The notes beneath the pieces are model-generated. The model saw nothing but the letters and a program-made list of their open reading frames with translations, did no database searches and was not told the DNA's origin. Made by a program: the position numbers and the translations under genes. From an uncultured Bacilli bacterium (lineage in GTDB: Bacteria > Bacillota_I > Bacilli_A > RF39 > UBA660), in NCBI GenBank assembly GCA_934096815.1, contig CAKOMY010000006.1, positions 11,395 to 75,394 of the forward strand: a stretch of 64,000 bases of DNA. Reading direction: 5' to 3'. The stretch's first letter is position 1. The number at the start of each line of letters is the position of its first letter. Of the stretch, positions 52,536-61,347 are shown piece by piece.

Positions 52536-52637
52536 CTTACCATAGTATAAACTATTTAAAACTTTTACCTTAACACCTTTTTCATATTTAAACATTTTTC
52601 TAACGTTTTTAGGTAATTCTTTTTTATAAACTTTCAT
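52521..52637 (-). CDS. Small basic protein, 38 residues
   Basis: An ATG with an excellent GGAGGG ribosome binding site (4-base spacing) starts a 38-residue ORF rich in Lys and Tyr: MKVYKKELPKNVRKMFKYEK begins it, and it ends in YYGKKKQK. The composition (13 Lys or Arg) suggests RNA or ribosome binding, or membrane activity. No family recognised. A terminator closes it, so it is a self-contained unit between the HTH-membrane regulator and the divergent acyltransferase-fold gene. Confidence 0.55.
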   Translation of the reverse strand: MKVYKKELPKNVRKMFKYEKGVKVKVLNSLYYGKKKQK

Positions 52638-52695
52638 AATTCCCTCCATCCAATAGACCTATTATAGCACAAATTTAGAAATTTTGCCTAGGAAA

Positions 52696-52724
52696 TAGAC
52701 ATATAATATGATAAATGTTATAAT
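52696..52724 (+). promoter_or_regulatory. Promoter of the acyltransferase-fold gene
   Basis: TAGACA (52696-52701), 17-base spacer, TATAAT (52719-52724), 24 bases before the ATG at 52748. Confidence 0.7.
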
Positions 52725-52747
52725 TTTTTAAGATTGGAGTTATAAAT

Positions 52748-53602
52748 ATGAATAGAAGAGATGGTATTAAAGTTAAAAATTTAGACGGAATGCACAATTT
52801 AATGTTAGAAATTATGCCCAAAAGATGTGATTCAGATGTATATATATCAGCAAAAATAGATGTTACAAACTTGGTGGAATATGTTAATAAATTAAAAAAG
52901 AAAACAGAATACGAAAATTTAACATATTTTCATACTTTTTGTATCGCTATAGGAAAGTTAATCTATAATAGACCATTACTTAATCGATTTATAATTAATA
53001 AAACTTTTTATGATCGTAAATATGTATCTCTTGGTTTTGTTGCTAAAAAGGAATTTACTGATCATTCTGAAGAAGTATTTACCTCTATAAGAATTAATGA
53101 AGATGATAATTTAAAAACAATTAGTGATAAAACTAATGGTAAAGTAACTAACCTAAGAAACAATAAAACTAATAATACTGATGATTTAGTTAACAAAATA
53201 GGTCACATGCCTAAATTAATAAGATATATTGTTATTAAAATTTTTAAATTTATGGATAATCATGATTTAATTCCTAATTCTATTACTGAAAACTTAATAT
53301 ATTATCAAAGTGCTTTATTATCTAACTTAGGTTCAATTAATTGCAATTCTATTTATCATCATCTAACTGATTTTGGTACTAATGAAGCCTTAATCACATT
53401 TGGCAAAATTGAAGATGAACCTAAAGTAATAAATGGTAAAATTGAAATAAGAAAAATGTTAGATATTGGAATAACTATTGATGAACGAATAGCAGATGGA
53501 TTTTATTTTGCAAAATCTCTTAAATTGTTAGAATATATTTTTGACAATCCTAAAACTTTAGAAGATAGTGCTGATACATTATATGATATAAAACTACGTT
53601 GA
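52748..53602 (+). CDS. E2/chloramphenicol-acetyltransferase-fold protein without the catalytic His
   Basis: A 284-residue protein with the trimeric CAT/dihydrolipoyl-acyltransferase fold: SAKIDVTNLVEYVNKLKK-type start of the core, then LLSNLGSIN and ITFGKIEDEP, and the end motif DERIADGFYF. In E2 and CAT enzymes this motif is (D/H)HxxxDG with a catalytic His; here Glu stands in its place, so normal acyl transfer is doubtful, although the following Asp-Gly is kept. There is no lipoyl domain and no E1/E3 gene. It has its own promoter. A binding role or a changed chemistry is possible. Confidence 0.75.
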   Translation: MNRRDGIKVKNLDGMHNLMLEIMPKRCDSDVYISAKIDVTNLVEYVNKLKKKTEYENLTYFHTFCIAIGKLIYNRPLLNRFIINKTFYDRKYVSLGFVAKKEFTDHSEEVFTSIRINEDDNLKTISDKTNGKVTNLRNNKTNNTDDLVNKIGHMPKLIRYIVIKIFKFMDNHDLIPNSITENLIYYQSALLSNLGSINCNSIYHHLTDFGTNEALITFGKIEDEPKVINGKIEIRKMLDIGITIDERIADGFYFAKSLKLLEYIFDNPKTLEDSADTLYDIKLR

Positions 53603-53684
53603 TAAAATTGTATTTCTTCCATAAAGAAATGTTAAAAGATAATTTGGATATTAAAATCGTTTCTAAATATTATGAATTAAAAAA

Positions 53685-53723
53685 AAGAAATATTAAAGTT
53701 TAAAATAACTAATAATATTTCTT
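53685..53723. terminator. Bidirectional terminator between convergent genes
   Basis: An 11-bp stem (AAGAAATATTA at 53685-53695 with TAATATTTCTT at 53713-53723) with A and T runs outside, between the acyltransferase-fold gene and the CapA gene. Confidence 0.8.
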
Positions 53724-53730
53724 TTTTATT

Positions 53731-54792
53731 TTATATTCCATAATTAAATCCACTAGAATATTTCATAATTTTATTAAATACTCTAACTTTTTCTTCTCCA
53801 TCTAAGATAACTGGTTGATAATTATTAACATTCTTTTTTCCAGATACAGATGTTGGCACTATCTCAATATTATCATCTAATTTTAATTCGCCCTTATAGA
53901 AATTAAAAGTTTGTCTAAACATAAATGTATCTTTATCTGGTGGATTTTGATTACCACCAAATACAAAATTAGCTAAAGAATAAATTATATATTTATCATT
54001 ATATTTTTCAATCCCCTGTATTACATGTGGATGCGTTCCAACTACTAAATCTGCTCCATTATCAATTAAATAATGTCCCATCTTTTTTTGTGCTTCATTT
54101 TGCATTAAATCTTTCTCAATTCCCCAATGTACACTAACAATAATAAGTTCAGCACCATTTTCTTTTAAATAATCAAGTCCTTTTTTAGCTTCTGCATATT
54201 TAACACAATCAATATCATGAAAAGCCATAAATCCAATTTTAATATCATTTACCTCTTTAATTAAGTAATCACTATATCCATAATGTAATACGTTATTATC
54301 ATCTAAAGTCTTAATTGTTTCATCATAACCACTTTTGCCAAAATCATAAGCATGATTATTAGCAAAACTTACCATTTCAACACTACCTTTTTTTAAAACA
54401 TCAACATAACTAGTAGGTGCTTTAAAATTAAATGCCTTTTCCACTATGTCATTTGAAGTAGTAAGCTGTCCCTCTAAATTAGCAACCGTAATATCATCTT
54501 GATCTAAATATTCCTTTACCTTAGCAAAATAATAAGCAAAGTCACCATTATTGTCATCCAAATATTTATCAAATCTGGTTCCATATCCATACCTTGGATC
54601 CCAACCAATCGTACAATCGCCAACAAAACTTAAAGTAACTTTTTTTTTGTCACTTTTAGGACTATCCTCACTTGTTTCTTTAATAATTAATGGACTAGAA
54701 ACATTTATATTCCTTTTATTAAATCTAACTATAAAAGTATAAATAACTAAACTAAATATCACAATATATATACCAATTATTAACTTCTTCAA
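53731..54792 (-). CDS. CapA-family protein (poly-gamma-glutamate synthesis type)
   Basis: A 353-residue protein with an N-terminal membrane anchor (about 4-24) and a calcineurin-like metallophosphatase-type CapA domain: GDCTIGWD, NLEGQL, FANNHAYDFG, VSVHWGIE and GTHPHVIQ supply the usual metal ligands. CapA proteins take part in poly-gamma-glutamate capsule handling, but in most Firmicutes without capB/capC their role is unknown. The start is a TTG with AAAGGAG 6 bases before it. It follows an aspartate/glutamate racemase gene by 3 bases and an ATP-grasp ligase gene, so a link with D-amino-acid-containing wall material is likely. Confidence 0.88.
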   Translation of the reverse strand: MKKLIIGIYIVIFSLVIYTFIVRFNKRNINVSSPLIIKETSEDSPKSDKKKVTLSFVGDCTIGWDPRYGYGTRFDKYLDDNNGDFAYYFAKVKEYLDQDDITVANLEGQLTTSNDIVEKAFNFKAPTSYVDVLKKGSVEMVSFANNHAYDFGKSGYDETIKTLDDNNVLHYGYSDYLIKEVNDIKIGFMAFHDIDCVKYAEAKKGLDYLKENGAELIIVSVHWGIEKDLMQNEAQKKMGHYLIDNGADLVVGTHPHVIQGIEKYNDKYIIYSLANFVFGGNQNPPDKDTFMFRQTFNFYKGELKLDDNIEIVPTSVSGKKNVNNYQPVILDGEEKVRVFNKIMKYSSGFNYGI

Positions 54793-54795
54793 CTA

Positions 54796-55491
54796 TTACT
54801 CCTTTAAATTCTTTCCCGATAACTTTACCGTCTTTTTAGCAAGAACAGTTAAGCTGTCAACCACATCATCATATTTTATTTTTAAATAACTATAAACAAC
54901 CGATAATTCAGTACAACCAAGAATTATTTTTTCACAACCATTTTCTCTAAAATAATCTAATATTTCTTCAAATTCATCTAACGAAACTTCTTTATTCTTC
55001 TTAACTTTGTTATAAATAATGTTCATTACTTTTTCTTGATGCACATCATCTGGAACAAATAATAAATCATTACCAATAAATTTATGATACGCTCCAGATT
55101 TAATAGTTCCATCTGTAGCCATTAAACCAACTTTTTTAGGTTTATCTTTAAGCACAAATTTACTAGTTTCCTCTAAGATATTAATAATTTTAGAATTTAC
55201 TCTACTTTGAACTTCATCAAAGAAATAACTTGCCGTATTACAAGGAATAACAATATATTTACACCCTTCTCTCTCAAGTATTCTAGCACATTTAATCATT
55301 TCCGGAACAGGACTATCTTCTGAATTACCTAATATAAAACTAGTTCGATCAGGAATACTTGAAAATTGACAAACTAATAAATCAACATTATCTTGATCAC
55401 ATTCACTTATCGTATTATTAATAACCAAATCCATAAAATAAGTTGTTGCTTTAGGTCCGAGTCCTCCAATAACACCAATTAAATTATTCAT
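54796..55491 (-). CDS. Aspartate/glutamate racemase family protein (likely aspartate racemase)
   Basis: A 231-residue enzyme with the two catalytic cysteine motifs of the Asp/Glu racemase family: PCNTASYF (first Cys at about 83) and LGCTELSV (second Cys at about 193), plus the N-terminal IGVIGGLGPKAT start typical of aspartate racemases. It makes D-Asp (or D-Glu) from the L form without cofactor. Its start overlaps the ATP-grasp gene by 8 bases. In Enterococcus faecium, a comparable racemase/ligase pair supplies D-Asp for the peptidoglycan cross-bridge. Confidence 0.85.
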   Translation of the reverse strand: MNNLIGVIGGLGPKATTYFMDLVINNTISECDQDNVDLLVCQFSSIPDRTSFILGNSEDSPVPEMIKCARILEREGCKYIVIPCNTASYFFDEVQSRVNSKIINILEETSKFVLKDKPKKVGLMATDGTIKSGAYHKFIGNDLLFVPDDVHQEKVMNIIYNKVKKNKEVSLDEFEEILDYFRENGCEKIILGCTELSVVYSYLKIKYDDVVDSLTVLAKKTVKLSGKNLKE

Positions 55492-56671
55492 AATATTTCC
55501 TAAACTTTCTAATATGATTAATTAAAGCACCAATAATATAGTATTTTCTTTTTAAACTAAAATCTTTATTATAATCTAGTGGATTATTTTTCTTTAATCT
55601 TTTAGCAATCTTTACTAATTCTTTATCCTTACAATATTTCTTTATAATACTAAAAGGAACAATACTATAAAGTTCACATCCTTCTTGTTTATATGTTTTA
55701 TCATGCATATCATAAATAAATGTATCTACAAGTGGTGCTAAATAATTCGTATTACCTGCTCCCATATAGAAATTACTTCTGCCAAGTCTTACATTAACTT
55801 CAAAAAAATAAAATTCTTTAGTATCATCATCATACTTAATATCAAAATTAGCATAACCAACATATTTAGTTTCTTTAATAAACTTTTTAGCAGCTTCTAC
55901 AATTTTTTCATCTTCCGTATTATATATAGCCGAATAATTTCCCGTAACATCAGGTCCTTTTTCCTCTAATAATACTCTACCAACTGATGAAAATATAACA
56001 TTACTATTTTGATCAGCAAAGCAAGTTAAAACTCTCATATTAGCGTCTGTTCCTTTAATATATTCTTGAACAACTACTGTATCGTCATAACCAGAAGCAA
56101 ATAACTTTTTCATCATTTCTTTATATTCATCTAATGATTTAAATAAAAATACCTTCTCTTTTCCTTCAAAACTAAGTCTCTGATACATTGCTTTATTGCT
56201 TACTTTAGCTATAAAAGGACACTTAAAACTTATCCTAGTTTTATCATAATTACTCTTATCAACTACAATAGTTTTAGGATAGTTAATGCCCACCTTTTCA
56301 CATATATCATAAAATCCCTCTTTAGAAGAAACTTTAACTAAAGTATCATAATCAATAGTAGGTACAACATAATATTCACTTAATTTATCTTTATTCCTAA
56401 TAATAATTTCAACATAATCTTCACTACAACCAAAAAGTAATAATTTTTTATCTTCATATTTACCCTTAAGTTCTATTAAAAAATCAATTAATTTTTCTTC
56501 TGTCATATTATCAATAGTAAGTACATTTGTTATTTTAGAATATTTAGTCATCCAATAAGTGTATTTTCCAATAACAATTGATTTAATCTTATAATGTTCA
56601 TAAATGGTTCTAGCAACACTATAAGCACCTACATCTATTCCTAATATTACTGGTATAAATTCATTATTCAT
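55484..56671 (-). CDS. ATP-grasp ligase, probable D-aspartate ligase-like enzyme
   Basis: A 395-residue ATP-grasp protein. Pre-ATP-grasp part (1-120), then the ATP-binding lobes with VVVQEYIKGTDANMRVLTCF (phosphate and ribose contact), and the catalytic Mg-binding FFEVNVRLGRSNFYMGAGN motif, which resembles Aslfm-type ligases that add D-Asp to the Lys side chain of peptidoglycan precursors. Coupled directly to an aspartate racemase gene (8-base overlap). Substrate assignment is inference; other carboxylate-amine ligases share the fold. GAGGATTGATA precedes the ATG. Confidence 0.75.
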   Translation of the reverse strand: MNNEFIPVILGIDVGAYSVARTIYEHYKIKSIVIGKYTYWMTKYSKITNVLTIDNMTEEKLIDFLIELKGKYEDKKLLLFGCSEDYVEIIIRNKDKLSEYYVVPTIDYDTLVKVSSKEGFYDICEKVGINYPKTIVVDKSNYDKTRISFKCPFIAKVSNKAMYQRLSFEGKEKVFLFKSLDEYKEMMKKLFASGYDDTVVVQEYIKGTDANMRVLTCFADQNSNVIFSSVGRVLLEEKGPDVTGNYSAIYNTEDEKIVEAAKKFIKETKYVGYANFDIKYDDDTKEFYFFEVNVRLGRSNFYMGAGNTNYLAPLVDTFIYDMHDKTYKQEGCELYSIVPFSIIKKYCKDKELVKIAKRLKKNNPLDYNKDFSLKRKYYIIGALINHIRKFRKYYE

Positions 56672-56749
56672 ATTATCAATCCTCTTTAAATTTATTATAC
56701 ACGTATATTAAAAAAGAATAAAGCCATAATTATAAATGGAGGAAAAATA

Positions 56750-56962
56750 ATGAAAAAAGTACCATGTATGTTATCTACTAAAGATACATCTTACATTGAA
56801 GATATGTTTAACTGGAATATAACAGCATATCAAAAATGTGAAGAATATTTAAAAAAAGTAACTAACAAAGATTTACAATCTGAACTTAAAAAAATAAGTA
56901 AAATGCACTATAAAAATTGTGATAAGTTAGTTAAATATATAGGAGGTTTTATTAATGAATGA
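56750..56962 (+). CDS. Small coat-type protein, partner of the CotF-like gene
   Basis: A 70-residue helical protein with TKDTSYIEDMFNWNITAYQK and a CKLV-type second helix, in the style of the short companions encoded just before CotF-like coat proteins. It carries three cysteines. GGAGGAAAAATA before the ATG. It overlaps the next gene by 8 bases. The spore role is inferred from this pairing. Confidence 0.6.
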   Translation: MKKVPCMLSTKDTSYIEDMFNWNITAYQKCEEYLKKVTNKDLQSELKKISKMHYKNCDKLVKYIGGFINE

Positions 56963-57212
56963 TAAATTTATTCTATATGATATGTTAAACACTGAAAAAA
57001 ACATGAAAATAAACACTGCAACAGCCTTAAATGAAGCTTCATGTGATGAAATATATATTTTATATCATGAAATGTTCGAAGATATCTCGTCTTCTGCTAA
57101 AAACTTATTTACCATTGGATTTAATAACAATTGGTACACCTTAGAAGAAACAACTCAAACTAAAATTAAAGAAAGTCATACTAAACTAAAGAATTCTTTA
57201 AAAGAAGAATAA
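56955..57212 (+). CDS. CotF-like spore coat protein
   Basis: An 85-residue protein matching the CotF/coat family core: DMLNTEKNMKINTATALNEASCDEI corresponds to the D-L--TEK------A--E-----R motif region, and IGFNNNWYTLEE to the conserved aromatic RGWY segment. Coat proteins of this family bind the spore surface. Translation is coupled to the small gene before it. AGGAGG lies 7 bases upstream of the ATG inside that gene. Confidence 0.8.
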   Translation: MNDKFILYDMLNTEKNMKINTATALNEASCDEIYILYHEMFEDISSSAKNLFTIGFNNNWYTLEETTQTKIKESHTKLKNSLKEE

Positions 57213-57220
57213 TATTTAAA

Positions 57221-57244
57221 AAAGATACTGATTAAAGTATCTTT
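57221..57244. terminator. Bidirectional terminator after the coat gene pair
   Basis: Perfect 9-bp stem AAAGATACT/AGTATCTTT with a 6-base loop, between convergent genes, with T-rich flanks on both strands. Confidence 0.82.
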
Positions 57245-57249
57245 TATTT

Positions 57250-57645
57250 TTATCTGCTTCGATAATTTTTTCTATTTTTGTTTGCTTCAACTATAGATTT
57301 GATAGAACTGGCAAGTTTATTTATTTCTTCTGTTTGTAATTCAGTTTCACCATTTAATGCTAATTCATCAATTTTATTATTTATTATACTATTTGCAGTT
57401 TTAGTTGCAGCTGTTATTGTACCAAGAAGGATTTCATCAACTCCTATTATAGGATCTGGTACAATCAAATCAATTATAAATGCAATTCCAGCAATATTTG
57501 CTGTTTTCTTTAATATTTTATTTGTGACCTCTAAACTTGCTATTTTTAGGGCTGTACTATCTGACATTTCCATATTGTTATATTTTGTTTTTATTTTGTT
57601 AATTACTTCCTTGTTTTCTGGGATTATTACTGTTTTTCTAGCCAT
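57250..57645 (-). CDS. Protein of unknown function with a central hydrophobic segment
   Basis: From the ATG at 57645 this is a 131-residue protein; GGAGAAAAGAACA gives a ribosome binding site there, and the longer frame only reads into the end of the DUF1292 gene (8-base overlap). It has a basic start (MARKTVIIPENKEVINKIK), a central hydrophobic region (ILKKTANIAGIAFIIDLIVP, about 45-75) and a C-terminal helical part ending in a basic KNRKNYRSR. No family recognised. Likely cotranscribed with the DUF1292 gene. Confidence 0.55.
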   Translation of the reverse strand: MARKTVIIPENKEVINKIKTKYNNMEMSDSTALKIASLEVTNKILKKTANIAGIAFIIDLIVPDPIIGVDEILLGTITAATKTANSIINNKIDELALNGETELQTEEINKLASSIKSIVEANKNRKNYRSR

Positions 57646-57913
57646 TGTTCTTTTCTCCAATTTGATTTGCAATTTCATTATAAATTGCTACTACTAAGTC
57701 AATTTCTTCCTCTAAAATATCTAATATTTTAACCTCATTATTTTCTCTTATTACTTCTCCTAATAAGACTGCTCCATTTTTATTTTCCGGATTGTTATCA
57801 ACTATGGAATACATAGCATATTCTTTATTTAGTTCATTTACTTTGAAAAAGCCTAAAATCGATACTGTAATTGTTTCACCTTTGTCATTAACTACTTTAT
57901 AATCTTTACTCAT
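57638..57913 (-). CDS. DUF1292-family protein
   Basis: A 91-residue acidic protein of the YrzB/DUF1292 family: the pattern VSILGFFKVNELNKEYAMYS followed by NGAVLLGEVIREN-N and a C-terminal acidic helix is characteristic. These proteins occur widely in Firmicutes and have no assigned role; in Bacillus the gene lies near yrrK/holliday resolvase genes. AAGGAGATTAT precedes the ATG. Confidence 0.83.
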   Translation of the reverse strand: MSKDYKVVNDKGETITVSILGFFKVNELNKEYAMYSIVDNNPENKNGAVLLGEVIRENNEVKILDILEEEIDLVVAIYNEIANQIGEKNNG

Positions 57914-58036
57914 ATAATCTCCTTAATATTTTATCTTACCTATTTGAATGGTATCATATTTTATGAATTTTTGATTTATTTTTTATTTTAGAGTGTAAAT
58001 ATAACGACAAATAACTTTTGGTTTTATAATATTACT

Positions 58037-59134
58037 TTATACGTTAAATCTAAAGTAAACAATATCACCATCTTGCATTAAATAGTCTTTTCCTTCTAGA
58101 CGCATTTTACCAGCTTCTTTAACTTTTAATTCACTACCATATTCTTTTAAATCTTCAAATGACATTACTTCAGCTTTGATAAATCCTCTTTGGAAATCAG
58201 AGTGAATAATTCCTGCACATTCGGGAGCTTTCATTCCTTTTCTAAATGTCCAGGCACGACATTCGTCTTTTCCTGATGTAAAAAATGTTTGAAGTCCTAA
58301 TAAATCATAGGTAGCATAAATTAATTTATCTAAACCACTGTTTGAAATACCTATTTCTTCTAAAAATGCTTTCTTATCGTCATCATTCATTTCGGCTAGT
58401 TCTGATTCCATTTTAGCACTTACTACTATTACTGAAGAATTTTCGTTAGATGCATATTCTCTAACTTTATCAGTGTACTTGTTATGTCCAATGATGGCAT
58501 CATCTTCATTTACGTTTGCCATATAAATTATGGGTTTTAATGTGATTAAGCAAAATGATTTTAATAATAATAATTCATCTTCATTTAAATCTATTGTTCT
58601 AAGTGATTTATTTTGAAGTAAGGCTTCTTCACATTTTCTTAGGGTTTCTAATTCAAATAAATCTTTTTTATCTTTACTTGATTCGCATTTTTTGGCAATT
58701 TTACCAATTCGATTTTGAATTATTTCTAAATCTGACATTATTAATTCAACATTAATTATTTCGATATCTCTAATAGGATCTACTCCGCCTTCAACATGAA
58801 TTATATCTGAATTTTCAAAGCATCTTACTACTTCAACAATAGCATCTACTTCTCTAATATGAGATAAGAATTTATTACCTAATCCTTCTCCTTTTGATGC
58901 ACCTTTAACTAGTCCTGCTATATCAGTAAATTCATAAGTTGTTGGTACTGTTCTTTCGGGCATATACATATTTTCTAAAAATTCTAAACGATAATCGGGT
59001 ACTGTTACTACACCAACGTTAGGATCTATTGTAGCAAATGGATAATTAGCTGCTAAAATATTCTTTTTAGTTATAGCGTTAAATAATGTACTTTTTCCTA
59101 CGTTAGGTAATCCGACGATTCCTGCTCTTAACAT
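58037..59134 (-). CDS. ychF: Ribosome-binding ATPase YchF (OLA1 family)
   Basis: A 365-residue Obg-like P-loop ATPase: G1 GLPNVGKST, Switch/G3 DIAGL (59-63 region, DxxG), G4-equivalent NVNE in place of NKxD, which is the reason the family prefers ATP, and a C-terminal TGS domain (YDLLGLQTFFTSGKDECRAW onward). Binds the ribosome and participates in stress responses. Complete length. The ATP-grasp gene at 59136 ends 1 base before its start, suggesting an operon. Confidence 0.96.
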   Translation of the reverse strand: MLRAGIVGLPNVGKSTLFNAITKKNILAANYPFATIDPNVGVVTVPDYRLEFLENMYMPERTVPTTYEFTDIAGLVKGASKGEGLGNKFLSHIREVDAIVEVVRCFENSDIIHVEGGVDPIRDIEIINVELIMSDLEIIQNRIGKIAKKCESSKDKKDLFELETLRKCEEALLQNKSLRTIDLNEDELLLLKSFCLITLKPIIYMANVNEDDAIIGHNKYTDKVREYASNENSSVIVVSAKMESELAEMNDDDKKAFLEEIGISNSGLDKLIYATYDLLGLQTFFTSGKDECRAWTFRKGMKAPECAGIIHSDFQRGFIKAEVMSFEDLKEYGSELKVKEAGKMRLEGKDYLMQDGDIVYFRFNV

Positions 59135-59135
59135 A

Positions 59136-60155
59136 TTATCTCTTCTTTCTTTTTTCTTGATATTTTTTTGATGATAAAATTTCTTTTTTAACTGCTTCTA
59201 AATCTGGTTTAACTCCTCTATTTAGTAGAACTTGAATTAAATCCATTCCAGGGCCTCGATTTCCTTCAATTATTAATGGGCCGTTTTCAGTTATTGCAAC
59301 ATCCCATCCAACAACGTTAACATCATCATTAACTTTAGCAGCTTCTTTTGTCATTTTAATTATTTCATTCCAATAGGGAATAACAAATCCATCAACTTTA
59401 ACTTTAGTTGTAGGTGTATAATCTGATTCACGATTTTTCTTATCAATGGCTTTTCCTTCTAAAATGCCTTTTTTGATATTCACGTTAACTCCTACTCCGC
59501 CACTATGGAAATTATCTACTAGTGAGTTACCACTACCAATTCTGACGGCTGCAAATAAGATATCTGATTTACCATCAACACATTTAGTTACTACTCTTAC
59601 AGTATTGATGCTTCCTGGATTTAGTACTTCCCACTTTTTGTTTTGAATGATTAATTCTTCAATTAAACAATTATCTTTATTTAGATTTTCATAAAATTCT
59701 TTAATATTTTTAATATTTTTGGTTTCTATTTTTTCAACATTTGCTCCACCTAAACCAGATATTGGTTTTCTAACTATTTCCTTATGTTCTTTAATAAATT
59801 TAGTTATTTCTTCTAAACCATCTTGATATGAACGGCACTCTCTTTTGGCAAATTTTTTAAAGTTATGATTAAAATTAACCTTGTTTGAAAAGAATGGTGC
59901 ATATTCATAATTAGCAGCTAGTAAATAAAACTTATGTTGATAACCAATGGTTGCATATGTACTTCTTTCTTTAAAGCTTTTATCATAAAATTTATAATTT
60001 AAATAGTCTTGCAAACCAGATTTAAATATAGCACATGATATGGCTGTATCTATAAACATCAAAAATGCACTTTTATGATTTTTCTTTGATAATTCTTTTA
60101 AATCGTTATAATATCTTTTATAATTTCCTCTTAACGCAAATTTTAATAGTCCCAC
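59136..60155 (-). CDS. ATP-grasp protein of the sugar-transfer associated type
   Basis: A 339-residue protein with ATP-grasp signatures: IVRKPISGLGGANVEKIE (P-loop-like glycine segment), NCLIEELIIQNKKWEVLNPG, GSINTVRVVTK and the Mg-binding GPLIIEGNRGPGMDLIQ. This branch (ATPgrasp_ST) is usually found in polysaccharide and surface-modification loci. Start is a GTG at 60155, with GGTGAAGAA upstream. It has no glycosyltransferase neighbour here and lies directly upstream of ychF. Confidence 0.82.
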   Translation of the reverse strand: MGLLKFALRGNYKRYYNDLKELSKKNHKSAFLMFIDTAISCAIFKSGLQDYLNYKFYDKSFKERSTYATIGYQHKFYLLAANYEYAPFFSNKVNFNHNFKKFAKRECRSYQDGLEEITKFIKEHKEIVRKPISGLGGANVEKIETKNIKNIKEFYENLNKDNCLIEELIIQNKKWEVLNPGSINTVRVVTKCVDGKSDILFAAVRIGSGNSLVDNFHSGGVGVNVNIKKGILEGKAIDKKNRESDYTPTTKVKVDGFVIPYWNEIIKMTKEAAKVNDDVNVVGWDVAITENGPLIIEGNRGPGMDLIQVLLNRGVKPDLEAVKKEILSSKKYQEKRKKR

Positions 60156-60200
60156 TTCTTCTTCACCTATTGGTATAATAGCAAATTTTTGGAAATATAA

Positions 60201-60229
60201 AAAGCACTTTGTTTAATTTAAAGTGCTTT
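60201..60229 (-). terminator. Terminator of the htrA-like gene
   Basis: 10-bp perfect stem AAAGCACTTT/AAAGTGCTTT around a 9-base loop, overlapping the HtrA stop codon, followed by a short T run on the minus strand. Confidence 0.75.
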
Positions 60230-61331
60230 AACTTGCTTTTTTACTTAAATTGATTGTTACTGTATATTCTTTAGTTCCTCTTATGTATGTACATTTAACT
60301 TTATCTCCTACTGAATACATATATAAATAATATTTTAGGTATGATGAATTCTTTATTTCATAATCACCAAATTTAGTAATAACATCGCCTTTTTCTAAAC
60401 CGGCTTTTTCAGCTACTGAACCTTTTTGAGTATATCCAACAACAGCTCCTGATTTAATTGAATCATCGATACTAAATCCATATTGTGCTCTCATTGCTAA
60501 AGTATCTGTTGTATCTAGAGTACCAACTCCTAAAACGGGTCTTTCAATTTTACCATTTTCAATTAGTTTTTCAGCATATTTAATAGCGTCTTCAATTGGA
60601 ATAGCAAAGCCCATTCCTTCAACACCACTACTTACTAATTTCATATTTGTAATACCAATGACTTCTCCATTTGAGTTAGCAATTGGTCCACCTGAATTTC
60701 CTGAGTTAATGGCTGCATCTGTTTGCATTACTTTCATTACCCATTTATCTACTGACGCACTGCTGTTTTGACTTATTTCTACTAAACGATCTTTACCTGA
60801 TAATATTCCTCTTGTTACTGTCCAGGAGTATTCAGTATCAAGTGGAGCTCCGATAGCAAATAAAGTATCTCCTAGTCTAGCATCTTCATATGAACCCATT
60901 TCAGCAACTTTTATAATGTTATCTTTATTAACTGATAATACAGCTATATCTGAATAAGTGTCACTTCCTACTATTTCAGCATCATATGTTTTATTATTAG
61001 TAAAAATTAATTTAACTTGTGATGCACCAGATACAACATGAGCATTGGTTAAAATATAAGCTTTGTCTCCATCTGTTTTATATACAAATCCGGTTCCTGA
61101 TGATACAAGGGTGTTTTTTTGATAATTTTGGACAACGACTACTGCATCATATAATTTTTCAACTGCATCTGCAATCCCATTTTCATTAACTGTTACTTCT
61201 TTTTCTGATTTATTTATAATAGTTTGATTAAATAATCCTTTTTTACTAATTAAATAATATGTTCCGAATGATCCAAGTAAAAAACATACTATCATTATTA
61301 CTATAATTATTATTCTATTTTTTTCTTTCAT
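60228..61331 (-). CDS. HtrA/DegP-like serine protease with PDZ domain
   Basis: A 367-residue membrane-anchored protease. One N-terminal membrane segment (about 7-27), then a trypsin-like domain with His in LTNAHVV, Asp in YSDIAVLS and Ser in INSGNSGGP, then one PDZ domain (about 265-360; AGLEKGDVITKFGDYEI). HtrA-type proteases degrade misfolded surface and secreted proteins under heat or envelope stress. AGGATTAAAAATG supports the start. No CtsR or CssR-type operator was recognised. Confidence 0.95.
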   Translation of the reverse strand: MKEKNRIIIIVIMIVCFLLGSFGTYYLISKKGLFNQTIINKSEKEVTVNENGIADAVEKLYDAVVVVQNYQKNTLVSSGTGFVYKTDGDKAYILTNAHVVSGASQVKLIFTNNKTYDAEIVGSDTYSDIAVLSVNKDNIIKVAEMGSYEDARLGDTLFAIGAPLDTEYSWTVTRGILSGKDRLVEISQNSSASVDKWVMKVMQTDAAINSGNSGGPIANSNGEVIGITNMKLVSSGVEGMGFAIPIEDAIKYAEKLIENGKIERPVLGVGTLDTTDTLAMRAQYGFSIDDSIKSGAVVGYTQKGSVAEKAGLEKGDVITKFGDYEIKNSSYLKYYLYMYSVGDKVKCTYIRGTKEYTVTINLSKKAS

Positions 61332-61347
61332 TTTTAATCCTTTCTTT

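Noticed and set aside
53599..53703. Possible 34-codon plus-strand ORF starting TTG at 53599, overlapping the acyltransferase-fold stop
   Set aside because: TTG start without its own ribosome binding site, AT-rich composition and overlap with the terminator stem; too weak to call as a gene.
57278..57697. 139-codon plus-strand frame opposite the 131-residue protein gene
   Set aside because: It is the antisense reflection of the minus-strand gene; no ribosome binding site, and hydrophobic Leu/Ile/Val/Phe composition typical of complementary frames.
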